A DNA stretch of 64,000 nt from Streptomyces sp. SAI-127 (GTDB lineage: Bacteria; Actinomycetota; Actinomycetes; Streptomycetales; Streptomycetaceae). Position 1 is the stretch's first letter; every line of letters starts with the position of its first letter. This document shows, piece by piece, positions 1-7,767 of this stretch. The position numbers and the translations under genes are program-made. A model generated the notes under the pieces. That model searched no databases, was not told where the DNA came from, and worked only from the letters and a program-made list of their open reading frames with translations. The stretch lies in assembly GCF_029894425.1 (NCBI RefSeq), contig NZ_JARXYJ010000001.1, forward strand, positions 4,092,001 to 4,156,000, written 5' to 3'.

Positions 1-75
1 CATCCCCGCGTCGGTGAACTCTCCCGCCAGTGCCTGGATCTCGATGCGGTCGGCGATGGCCCGCAGATCGGTCAT
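1..75 (-). CDS. SnoaL/NTF2-like protein, N-terminus only
   Basis: Only the first 25 codons lie in the window. The ATG is at 73-75 on the minus strand and the reading begins MTDLRAIADRIEIQALAGEF, which resembles the start of SnoaL-like (NTF2-fold) proteins, where an aspartate-rich first helix precedes the barrel. A GAGGAACC-type ribosome site lies just upstream. It is divergent from the ECF41-type sigma factor with about 104 bp between the starts. ECF41 genes are usually beside a small enzyme or NTF2-like gene that they control, so a regulatory link is plausible. The family call rests on a short fragment. Confidence 0.5.
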   Translation of the reverse strand, partial: MTDLRAIADRIEIQALAGEFTDAGM

Positions 76-179
76 GGTTCCTCCTCGGTCTCTCCGCTAC
101 GACGACACGGCCACCGAGAATGTGAGGACCTCACTTTTCGGGGTGTGGTCTCGTCGTACCGGCAAAGGAGGCGACCGTC

Positions 180-1079
180 ATGAGCACACCGTCCGAGCCG
201 GCCCTGAGCGCGATCATGGGTGAGCGGCGCCGGCTGATCAATCTCGCGTACCGGCTCCTCGGGTCCCTCGCGGACGCCGAGGACGTCGTGCAGGAGACGT
301 ACGCCCGCTGGTACGCCATGCCGCCCGAGCAGCAGGCGGCGATCAGGTCGCCGGGCGGCTGGCTGACCACGGTCGCCGGGCGGATCTGCCTGGACGTGCT
401 CGGCTCGGCGCGGGCCCGGCGGGAGAGGTACGTCGGTGAGTGGCTCCCGGAGCCTGTGCCGGACAGCACGGAGTGGGCCGGCACCCCGGTGGATCCCGCC
501 GACCGGGTCACGCTCGACGAGTCGGTCGGGATGGCCTTCCTCGTGCTGCTGGAGTCGATGACCCCGGCCGAGCGGGTGACGTTCGTCCTGCACGACGTCT
601 TCCGCTACCCGTTCGCCGACGTGGCGGAGATCGTCGGCCGTACCCCGGCGGCCTGCCGTCAGCTGGCCGTCTCGGCCCGCCGGCGCGTGGGCGAGGCCCG
701 GCCCCCCACGACGTCGACGGCCCGGCACGCGGGCGTGGTGCGGGATTTCAAGGAGGCCTGGCAGGCGAAGGACATCGGCGCTCTCGTCCAGCTCCTCGAC
801 CCGAACGCCGTGGCGACCAGCGACGGCGGCGGCCTCGTCACCGCCCTGCCCGTCCCGCTGCACGGCGGTGAGCCGATCGCCCGCTTCCTGGCCGGTCTCC
901 TCACCGGCGCCCCCGAGACGGCCCTCCTGGAACGCACGGTGAACGGCCGGCCGGGCCTGGTGGTCCAGGTGGACGACACCGTCCAGGCGGTCCTCGCCCT
1001 CGATGTCGAGGACGACCGGGTCACCCGTATCTGGGCGGTACGGAACCCGGAAAAGCTGCGGCCCTGGACGGCGGGCTGA
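180..1079 (+). CDS. ECF sigma factor of the ECF41 (SigJ-like) group
   Basis: A 299-residue sigma factor. Sigma region 2 (about residues 14-85) and region 4 (about 110-172) are followed by an NTF2/SnoaL-like C-terminal domain. Three hallmarks of ECF41 proteins are visible: a WLPEP linker motif at residues 88-92, a DGGG motif at 215-218, and an NPEKL motif at 289-293 near the C-terminus. In this family the C-terminal domain controls activity in place of a separate anti-sigma factor, and no anti-sigma gene is adjacent. The ATG at 180 follows an AAAGGAGG ribosome site. The gene ends at a strong hairpin shared with the convergent protease gene. The group is well supported; the regulon is unknown. 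Confidence 0.9.
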   Translation: MSTPSEPALSAIMGERRRLINLAYRLLGSLADAEDVVQETYARWYAMPPEQQAAIRSPGGWLTTVAGRICLDVLGSARARRERYVGEWLPEPVPDSTEWAGTPVDPADRVTLDESVGMAFLVLLESMTPAERVTFVLHDVFRYPFADVAEIVGRTPAACRQLAVSARRRVGEARPPTTSTARHAGVVRDFKEAWQAKDIGALVQLLDPNAVATSDGGGLVTALPVPLHGGEPIARFLAGLLTGAPETALLERTVNGRPGLVVQVDDTVQAVLALDVEDDRVTRIWAVRNPEKLRPWTAG

Positions 1080-1086
1080 GGCACGC

Positions 1087-1125
1087 GAGGGGCCCGCCGG
1101 AAGCGGTGCTTCCGACGGGCCCCTC
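1087..1125. terminator. Bidirectional hairpin between sigma factor and subtilase genes
   Basis: An inverted repeat of about 18 bp per arm, GAGGGGCCCG onward pairing with CGGGCCCCTC, with one mismatch and a 3-nt loop. It lies between two convergent stop codons and so probably serves both. There is no long U tract, as is usual in Streptomyces. Confidence 0.8.
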
Positions 1126-1144
1126 AACTACCGCTTCCTACAGG

Positions 1145-4100
1145 TCACTTCCCGTAGTAGGCGTTGTAGATCGAGATCGTCGACTTGTTGCCCTTCTTGT
1201 CGGCGATCTTGGCGTGGAAGGAGATGGCCTTCCCCTTCGCCGGGTTCTTCACGGTGATCTTGCCGCCCGAGACCGTGACCTTCTTCCAGGTCTGGCCGTA
1301 GTCGTACGACACGTACACCGCGAGGGACTTCAGGTTGGAGCCCTTGGCGGAGCCCTCGACGGTCAGCGGGATCTTGACCGTCTTACCGGCCTCGACCCTG
1401 CTGTCCAGACCCGTGGCCGCGTTGAAGCGGACCATGGAGGCGGGCAGCTTGGTGAAGTCGGCGGTCTTCTTGGACGAGAACGTCCAGCTGGCGTCGATCC
1501 GGGTGGAGGCCGCCGCGACCTTGACGCTGCGCTTGACCGAGGTCGTCAGCTTGTACGAGGCCTGGCCGGCCGGGACCTTGAAGGTCTTCTCGCCGAACAG
1601 CGGGTCGTCGTTCGAGCCGACCTTGACGCCGTTCTTGTACAGCGTCGTGTTGACCGAGGTGAACAGCGACGAGCCGGCGTGGCCCTGGCCGTCCGCGAAC
1701 AGCGGGAGCGAGCCGAGGATCTCGTTGCCGTTGCGGAACAGACCGAAGTCGGCGTTGAGATGCGGGCCGAAGACCGCGGTGTTGAAGGTCTTCCCGTAGG
1801 ACTTGCCGCCCTGGAAGGACTGCGAGGCACCGAGCGTGTAGAACGCCTCGGCGAGCGGGAAGCCGTCCGGGTCGACGCCACCGTCCTGCTCGAAGTCCAT
1901 CTGCCACTTCACACCGCTGAGGGTGGACAGGTGCAGGGTGCGGGTGCCCGGCAGGGTCTGCTGGATACCCATCGAGGAGGCGGAGAAGGAGCCGGGCAGC
2001 CAGCCCACGGCGTTGATCGAGCCCTTCTTGCCACTGGCGGCGGCGCCCATGCCGACCTTCACCTTGGCCAGCTCGCTCGCCTTGTAGTGCTTGGTGTAAC
2101 CGGTGGCGAACTGCTTGACCTTGCCGCCGGCGACGGTGTCGTACTGCTCGGTGGCGCCCTTGCTCCAGTGGCCGTCGAACTGCTGGGTGAGCGAGCCGTC
2201 GGTCACCTGCGGACCGATGTGCGCGGTGTTGAAGCCCGCGTACGAGTCCAGGAACCAGCCGAAGCCGTAACCGCTGTTGGGCGTCTCGATCTGGAAGCCG
2301 GGCGAGGCGAACTCCGACTTGGCGGCCGCGTCCGGCACGGTGATGTCGACCGGCTTGGCCTTGCGGGCGTCCAGCGTGACCGTCGTGCTCTTGGTGACGT
2401 TCAGCTTCGGCTGGACCAGCCAGTCGGTGCCCTTGGTGACGTCCTCCGGGTCCACGAAGGTCGTGGTGCTGAGGACGTAACCGCCCTTGGGCACGCGCAC
2501 GGTGACGGTGCCGTCCTCGTCGTACGGCGTGTACCACTTGCCGTTGCCGAGGCCGGAGATACCGCTCAGGTCGCTCGAGTAGTTCTTGGTCGGCTGACCG
2601 TCACGGCCGAGGACCTTCAGCGTGACGTCGTACGACTCGACCTCGCGCTGCACCGCGGCCGCCGTGCGGACGGTCTGGCCGCCGCCCGTCGCGGTCACGT
2701 ACGCCGAGTAGGCACCGTCGAGCGTGCCGCCCAGCTTCGTGTTGACGATGAGGTCGACGGATGCCGTGCCGCCGTTCGCCGGGACCGTCACCGTGGTGGC
2801 GCCCAGCTTGAAGAAGCCGGCCGGAGCGGCCTGGCCCTTCGGGTTGGTGGCCGTCGACGACAGCTTCAGCGTGACGTCCTTCGTACCGAGGTTGCGGTAC
2901 GTCACCTTCTTGGTGTCCGGCTTGTCGTCGGTGTGCGGCCACGACTGCGTGCCGAAGCTCACCGACACCGGGTCGGCGATGACGGTCTGCTTGATGGCCT
3001 GGTCGACCTGGATACGGCCCGAACCCTGCTGGAACGGGGTGTACTTGCCGCCCTTCGTGGAGCCCGTCAGGGCGCCCTTCAGCTCGGCGTAGTCCCAGTC
3101 CGGGTGCTCCTGCTTGAGGATCGCCGCCGCGCCCGCGACATGCGGGGTCGCCATCGACGTACCGGAGATGGTGAGGTAACCGGCCGGCTTCTCGCCGACC
3201 TCCTTGGCGATGAGGCTGCCGGGAGCGGCGGCCGCGGTGATGTCCACGCCGGGCGCGGTCACGTCGGGCTTGATCTGCCCGTCGAGGCCGGGGCCGGTGC
3301 TGGAGAAGGACGCCAGCTTGTCCTTGTCGTCGACCGCGCCGACGGTCAGGGCCGAGGCGGCGCTGCCCGGGGAACCGATGGTCTGGTCGCCGAAGTCGCC
3401 CTCGTTGCCGGCGGCGATGGCGAACAGGATGCCCTTGGTCTGCGAGAGCTTGTTGACCTCGGCTTCCAGCGGGTCGATCTCGGGGGTGTCGCCGCCGCCC
3501 AGGCTGAGGTTGACGACGTCGGCGCCCTGCTCGGCCGCCCACTCCATGCCGGCGAGGATCTCCGAGTCCTCGCCGTAGCCGTCGTCGCTGAGCACCTTGC
3601 CGTTGAGCAGCTTGGCGCCCGGCGCCACACCCTTGTACTTGCCGCCCGACTTCGCGCCGGTACCGGCCGCGATGGAGGCGACGTGGGTGCCGTGGCCGAA
3701 CTTGTCGGTCGCGTCGGCGGAGGTGGAGAAGTTCTTCGACGCGATCACCTGGTCCTTGAGGTCCGGGTGGGTCGCGTCGACGCCGGTGTCCAGGACGGCG
3801 ATCTTGACGCCCTTGCCGTCGTAGCCCTTGGCCCAGGCGGTCGGGGCGCCGATCTGCGGCACGGACTTGTCGAGGCTGGCCTTGCGGACACCGTCGAGCC
3901 AGACGTGCGCGATGCCGGAGGCGGTCTTGTCGCCGTTGGTGACGGCGTCCCACAGCTCGGGCGCGTCCTCCTTCGGCGTCTGTACCGCGTCGGCGTTCAG
4001 GGAGGTCAGGGAGTGGCGGAGCGTGCCCGCGTCCCGGACGTCGCCCTTGGCCGTGCTCGCCGCGCCCTTGTAGCCGACGATCACCTTCAGTCCCTTGCTC

Positions 4101-4480
4101 TGGGACTTGCGGGTGGCGGCCTTGTTGAGCTCGGTGACGTCGAACAGCCGCTGGTCGAGCTTGCCGCTCGACACCAGGCGGACGACGTCGGACGGCAGCA
4201 CGTAGGTGTGGCCGTCGGCCTTGCGGAGCTGAACGGGTATGTGCTCGCGGCCCTTCGCGGGCTCCAGGCCCACGACGCGGCCCTTGGCGTCCACGACGAC
4301 GCGGTCACCGGTGATCAGGGTGATGCGGTGCTTGGGCGTGAGCTGCGCCTTGTTGGTCTGCGCGACGCTCGCCGTCTGCTGCGCGTCCGCCGACGCCGGG
4401 CTGGTCATGCCCGCCGCGAGCGCTACCGCGGCCGCCGCGGCGATCGTGGCCGCGCATGCCTTTTTCACTTGTCTGCGCAA
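1145..4480 (-). CDS. Secreted subtilisin-family (S8) serine protease, 1111 aa
   Basis: A large exported protease. A twin-basic N-terminus (RRQVKK) and an alanine-rich hydrophobic stretch to about residue 30 form a signal peptide ending near ASA-DA. A pro-region of about 190 residues follows, then the S8 catalytic domain with the triad Asp231 (VLDTGVD), His263 (GHGTHV) and Ser442 (SGTSMATP) and the oxyanion Asn near 359. The remaining roughly 600 residues are beta-rich (Fn3 or Ig-like stretches). The TTG at 4480 is preferred because AAGGGGG lies 4-5 nt upstream. An in-frame GTG at 4468 has no ribosome site, and one farther upstream at 4543 falls inside a palindrome. It is monocistronic. The length exceeds classic subtilisins but is common for Streptomyces cell-surface subtilases. 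Confidence 0.92.
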   Translation of the reverse strand: MRRQVKKACAATIAAAAAVALAAGMTSPASADAQQTASVAQTNKAQLTPKHRITLITGDRVVVDAKGRVVGLEPAKGREHIPVQLRKADGHTYVLPSDVVRLVSSGKLDQRLFDVTELNKAATRKSQSKGLKVIVGYKGAASTAKGDVRDAGTLRHSLTSLNADAVQTPKEDAPELWDAVTNGDKTASGIAHVWLDGVRKASLDKSVPQIGAPTAWAKGYDGKGVKIAVLDTGVDATHPDLKDQVIASKNFSTSADATDKFGHGTHVASIAAGTGAKSGGKYKGVAPGAKLLNGKVLSDDGYGEDSEILAGMEWAAEQGADVVNLSLGGGDTPEIDPLEAEVNKLSQTKGILFAIAAGNEGDFGDQTIGSPGSAASALTVGAVDDKDKLASFSSTGPGLDGQIKPDVTAPGVDITAAAAPGSLIAKEVGEKPAGYLTISGTSMATPHVAGAAAILKQEHPDWDYAELKGALTGSTKGGKYTPFQQGSGRIQVDQAIKQTVIADPVSVSFGTQSWPHTDDKPDTKKVTYRNLGTKDVTLKLSSTATNPKGQAAPAGFFKLGATTVTVPANGGTASVDLIVNTKLGGTLDGAYSAYVTATGGGQTVRTAAAVQREVESYDVTLKVLGRDGQPTKNYSSDLSGISGLGNGKWYTPYDEDGTVTVRVPKGGYVLSTTTFVDPEDVTKGTDWLVQPKLNVTKSTTVTLDARKAKPVDITVPDAAAKSEFASPGFQIETPNSGYGFGWFLDSYAGFNTAHIGPQVTDGSLTQQFDGHWSKGATEQYDTVAGGKVKQFATGYTKHYKASELAKVKVGMGAAASGKKGSINAVGWLPGSFSASSMGIQQTLPGTRTLHLSTLSGVKWQMDFEQDGGVDPDGFPLAEAFYTLGASQSFQGGKSYGKTFNTAVFGPHLNADFGLFRNGNEILGSLPLFADGQGHAGSSLFTSVNTTLYKNGVKVGSNDDPLFGEKTFKVPAGQASYKLTTSVKRSVKVAAASTRIDASWTFSSKKTADFTKLPASMVRFNAATGLDSRVEAGKTVKIPLTVEGSAKGSNLKSLAVYVSYDYGQTWKKVTVSGGKITVKNPAKGKAISFHAKIADKKGNKSTISIYNAYYGK

Positions 4481-4500
4481 GTTTCCCCCTTGCAGAAGGA

Positions 4501-4525
4501 CCGGGTGAATTCCCCGTTCACCCGG
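4501..4525 (-). promoter_or_regulatory. Hairpin in the leader of the subtilase gene
   Basis: CCGGGTGAA pairs with TTCACCCGG across a 7-nt loop, about 20 nt upstream of the TTG start. It could mask or position the ribosome site, or be part of an operator. The structure is seen; the role is inferred. Confidence 0.4.
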
Positions 4526-4539
4526 GCGGGGGGAGACTC

Positions 4540-4555
4540 GCACGTATATACGTGC
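4540..4555. promoter_or_regulatory. Perfect 16-bp palindrome upstream of the subtilase gene
   Basis: GCACGTATATACGTGC reads identically on both strands. It lies about 60 bp upstream of the subtilase start, in the 188-bp gap before the ABC exporter genes. Its AT-rich centre and position suit a dimeric regulator overlapping the promoter. No second copy was found in the window. Confidence 0.5.
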
Positions 4556-4668
4556 ACCCCCCGGTGCTCGAAGTATGCCGAGGGGTGATCACGACCTCAA
4601 TAGACAACTGCCCGACAGCAAAGTCTGTTACAAGACTGCCGGATTCAGGGGGAGTTGAGGCTCCGCGC

Positions 4669-5352
4669 TCAGGAGGCGGCGTTCTCCTTCACCGTGATCC
4701 TGCCCTTGCGGATCGTGGCGAGACGCGGGGCTTTCTTCGCGATGGCGGAGTCGTGGGTGACCATGATGAAGGTCAGCCCCAGCTCCTTCCACATGCGTTC
4801 GAGTACGTCCATGATCTCGTCGCGCATCGACTCGTCGAGGTTGCCGGTGGGTTCGTCGGCGAGGAGTACCTTCGGCTGCTTGACGAGGGCCCGGGCGATG
4901 GCCACCCGCTGCTGCTGTCCGCCGGACAACTCGGAGGGCAGATGCCTCAGGCGCTCGCCGAGCCCGACGGAGGTGAGGGCCTCGGCCGCCCGCTCCCGTC
5001 GCTCCTTTCCCTTCACGCCGAGGGGTACGAGGGCGGTCTCGACGTTCTCCTGGGCGGTGAGGGTGGGGATGAGGTTGAAGGACTGGAAGACGAAGCCGAT
5101 GTTCTCGCTGCGGACCTTGGTGAGCCTGGCCTCCGACAGCTTGGCCAAGTCGGTGCCATCGAGCACGACTTCGCCTTCCGTGGGCTTGTCCAGTCCGCCG
5201 AGCATCTGGAGCAGGGTGGACTTGCCGCCGCCCGTGGGGCCCTGGATGACGAGACGGTCCCCGTCGGCGATGGTGAGGTCGACACCGGCGAGCGCGTCGA
5301 CGGTGTCCTTGCCTCGGGAGTAGCGCTTGGTGACGCTTCTGAGTTCGTACAT
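4669..5352 (-). CDS. ABC transporter ATP-binding protein (MacB/LolD type)
   Basis: A 227-residue ATPase of the LolD/MacB class. The Walker A is GPTGGGKST near residue 40, the Q-loop lies in FVFQSFNLIP, the signature is LSGGQQQRVAIARAL, and Walker B is VLLADEPTGNLD, followed by the switch histidine in MVTHD. The TGNLD ending is typical of the exporter/FtsE-like class rather than importers. The ATG at 5350-5352 follows a GGAG site at 7 nt. It is downstream of, and in one transcription unit with, the FtsX-like permease, with about 120 bp between them that carries a dispersed repeat. The substrate cannot be read from the sequence; peptides, lipids or antimicrobials are usual for this class. Confidence 0.9.
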   Translation of the reverse strand: MYELRSVTKRYSRGKDTVDALAGVDLTIADGDRLVIQGPTGGGKSTLLQMLGGLDKPTEGEVVLDGTDLAKLSEARLTKVRSENIGFVFQSFNLIPTLTAQENVETALVPLGVKGKERRERAAEALTSVGLGERLRHLPSELSGGQQQRVAIARALVKQPKVLLADEPTGNLDESMRDEIMDVLERMWKELGLTFIMVTHDSAIAKKAPRLATIRKGRITVKENAAS

Positions 5353-5400
5353 GTGAGTGCTCCGGGGTGGGTGGGGTTCGGGCTGGTGCGGTTCGTGTTC

Positions 5401-5447
5401 GGCTGCGGGTTGGTGGGGCCGGTCGCGCAGTTCCCCGCGCCCCTTGG
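5401..5447. repeat. Single copy of the GCGCAGTTCCCCGCGCC dispersed repeat
   Basis: GGCTGCGGGTTGG, GGTCGCGCAG and TTCCCCGCGCCCC follow in order, matching the left arm of the composite repeats at 13.9 kb and 30.2 kb. It lies between the exporter permease and ATPase genes. No right-hand inverted partner is nearby, so this is a solo arm. Confidence 0.7.
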
Positions 5448-5474
5448 GCACCCGGCCGGCCCCGACGGACGCTG

Positions 5475-6941
5475 CTACTCGACTCGCCGCAGCGCATCAG
5501 CCGGCCGCAGCCGGGACGCGCGCCAGCCGCCGAACGCCCCGGCGATGAGACCGCCGGCCACAGCCAGCCCGACCGCGATCGACACCGTCGTAAGGCTGAC
5601 CGGAGCGGTCAGGGAGACGTCCAGCGTCCTGGCGGCCGCCTGACGGCCGAACCCACCGCCGAAGCCTCCGCCACCGGGACCGCCCGTGCCGCCACCGCCG
5701 CCGCCCAACTGGGCCTGCAACGTGGGGCTGACGGCCGTCACGACGTACGCGCCCGCCAGACCCAGCGCGATGCCCAGCGCCCCGCCCAGCAGCCCGTTCA
5801 CCATCGCCTCGCCGACGACCTGCCGGGTCACCCGCCCCGACTTCCACCCCAGCGCCTTGAGGGTGCCGAACTCCCGCACCCGGCGCGAGACCGCGGACGA
5901 GGTCAGCAGACCGGCGACGAGGAAGGCGGCGATGAGCACGGCGATGGAGAGCCACTTGCCCACGTTGGTGGCGAGCGAGGAGGCCGTCGACAGCGACCCC
6001 GACACCGTGTCCGCGAGATCCGCCGAGGTCGTCACCGTCGTACCCGAGATGTTCTTCTGGATCGTCGACTTGACGGAGTCGATCTTCTGCGAGTCGGTCG
6101 CCTTGACGTAGATCGTGGTGACCTTGTTCTTCGAGTCGCTGAGGGTCTGCGCCTGGGTGAGCGGGATGTAGACGTTGGCGGCCGCGTCCCCGCTGTCCGC
6201 GGTGGCGATACCGATCACCTTGAACTTGACGCTCTTGATGGTGACGGTGGAACCGACCTTGAGTTTCTTCTCCTTGGCGTACGCGGAGTCGACGACGGCG
6301 ACCTTGGCGGCGGTCTCGCTCGACGTGAACGTACGGCCGCTGGTGATCTTGGAGGAGGTCAGCGGGCCGAGGGCCGCCTTGGTGACGTCGGTGCCGAAGA
6401 CGGAGTAGTTGTTGACGTCGAAGTCGGCGCCGCCGCCCCGCACTTCACCCTGTGGCTGGCCGGTGCCGCCGCCGTTCCGGCCGAAGCCGCCGCCTTCACC
6501 GCCCCCGTTGCCGTTCTGCTGGAACTCGCCGCGAGTGAACTGGCCGTTGATCTTGATGACTTGCAGGCTCAGCCCGCCGACCGCGTCCGAGACCCCGGTC
6601 TGCTGGTCGACCTTGGAGACCGTGGAGGTGGACAGGGTCTGGAACCCCTGCACCAGCACCCGGTCGCTGCTCTGCTCCGCGTCGGAGCCGTTGTCCTGCG
6701 CGTCGAACCGGAAACGCGGCCGCTCCGACGAATCGGCCTGCGGCTGGGCGGCCTTGGTGACCGTCATGTCCGTGCCCAGCCCGTACAGCGACTGGAGGAC
6801 CTTGTCCTGGGCCTTCCCCATGCCGGACGACACGGAGCTGACCACGATGACCAGCGCGATCCCGAGCGCGAGCCCGGAGGCGACGACGAGGGCCGCCTTT
6901 CTGCGGCGGCGCAGTTCGCGCCTCAGGTAGGTGAAGAACAT
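5475..6941 (-). CDS. ABC transporter permease with MacB periplasmic-core and FtsX domains
   Basis: A 488-residue membrane protein. Its first transmembrane helix is at about residues 18-40 after a basic RRELRRRRK start. A large extracytoplasmic MacB-core-like domain follows (about 45-300), with a glycine/asparagine-rich low-complexity insert near 140-165. An FtsX domain with three helices spans about 320-480. The RRVREFGTLKALGW motif, typical of FtsX/MacB permeases, is near residue 345. It pairs with the downstream ATPase to form a type VII-like exporter or mechanotransducer. The ATG is at 6939-6941 and no other exporter component is adjacent. A second Gly-rich stretch near 415-430 is unusual but in frame. 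Confidence 0.88.
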   Translation of the reverse strand: MFFTYLRRELRRRRKAALVVASGLALGIALVIVVSSVSSGMGKAQDKVLQSLYGLGTDMTVTKAAQPQADSSERPRFRFDAQDNGSDAEQSSDRVLVQGFQTLSTSTVSKVDQQTGVSDAVGGLSLQVIKINGQFTRGEFQQNGNGGGEGGGFGRNGGGTGQPQGEVRGGGADFDVNNYSVFGTDVTKAALGPLTSSKITSGRTFTSSETAAKVAVVDSAYAKEKKLKVGSTVTIKSVKFKVIGIATADSGDAAANVYIPLTQAQTLSDSKNKVTTIYVKATDSQKIDSVKSTIQKNISGTTVTTSADLADTVSGSLSTASSLATNVGKWLSIAVLIAAFLVAGLLTSSAVSRRVREFGTLKALGWKSGRVTRQVVGEAMVNGLLGGALGIALGLAGAYVVTAVSPTLQAQLGGGGGGTGGPGGGGFGGGFGRQAAARTLDVSLTAPVSLTTVSIAVGLAVAGGLIAGAFGGWRASRLRPADALRRVE

Positions 6942-7329
6942 GGCCGAAAGCTAGGTACGGCGCGTGATGACTCCATAAGCCACGAATAAGAGCTGCATGA
7001 GAAGGCTGTCTGTGAGCCAGGAAGAGCCCCGGACGGACCTGTCAGTGCTGCGGCTGCCGGGAGGTCGTGACGTCCCCGACCTGTGCTCCGGACGAGACGG
7101 CGACCAGACGGACAGGCAGGTTCAACGCCGGACCAAGGGAGCTTCAGTCGAACAACGGCGTACGGTCTCGTCCCACCCGTCCAGAGGAGGCCGTCGCAGC
7201 GTGATGAGCCCGTTGGACCTGGAGGATGGCAGAGGCCGCGCCCGTTCGTGTCAGCACCCCCCGGAGCATCCACCCTGGGCCGTCACAGCCGACGAAGCGG
7301 ACCGCGACCGGCTCCCCGCCGGACTCGCA
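6942..7329. other. Gap with no supported gene upstream of the SGNH remnant
   Basis: Open frames here have poor codon bias and no recognisable domain. The stretch may be the eroded 5' part of the hydrolase pseudogene that becomes readable from about 7330. The exporter promoter should lie in its left end. Confidence 0.4.
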
Positions 7330-7690
7330 ACGCACTCGGACTCCTGCGCGACCAGCTCAAGGGCTGGGGCATCAAGGTCGTCTTCACGACCCTGACCCCT
7401 GCGACGGCTTCAGTCCCTGCACCGCGGCCGTCGACCAGAACCGCATCGACACCAACATCTGGATCACCGATCAACTCGACTTCACGTCCCCCACCGTGAG
7501 TTACGTGGACGCGGAGTCGGTCGTGGCGGTCACCGGCACGGCCAGTACGGCCGACCCGCAGGCCCTGAAGCTGGGCAACGACACCGCCCCCGCCGACTTC
7601 GACTCCGGTGACCACGTCAATCCGACGACGGACGGATACCAGGCCATCAGCGACTCCTTCGACCTCGCCTCACTCGGCCCGGACGCGTAG
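7330..7690 (+). pseudogene. SGNH/GDSL hydrolase remnant, frameshifted and lacking its N-terminus
   Basis: Two frames join into one SGNH-hydrolase C-terminal half. The first reads LLRDQLKGWGIKVVFTTLTP. After an apparent 1-nt deletion near 7399 the second reads CDGFSPCTAAVDQNRIDTNI and continues to a block-V-like ending, DFDSGDHVNPTTDGYQAI, where the Asp and His of the catalytic dyad are present. The family's N-terminal GDSL block with the nucleophilic serine is missing, and no start or ribosome site precedes it. I read this as a decayed secreted esterase or lipase-like gene. A sequencing error could explain the frameshift but not the missing N-terminus. Confidence 0.65.
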
Positions 7691-7709
7691 CGCAACCGCA
7701 GGAGGAAAC

Positions 7710-7748
7710 GCGGAAGGCGGCCACCCCGAGGGGTGACCGCCTTCCCGC
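7710..7748. terminator. Hairpin between SGNH remnant and L,D-transpeptidase gene
   Basis: GCGGAAGGCGGCCACCCC pairs with GGGGTGACCGCCTTCCCGC around a GAG loop. It is a long stem between convergent reading directions. Confidence 0.8.
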
Positions 7749-7767
7749 GTCAGTCGGCCGGCGTCGG

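Noticed and set aside
1106..4588. A 1160-codon open frame on the plus strand opposite the subtilase gene
   Set aside because: It mirrors the S8 protease codons, has low-complexity Arg/Val/Gly content and no domain; the catalytic triad is on the minus strand.
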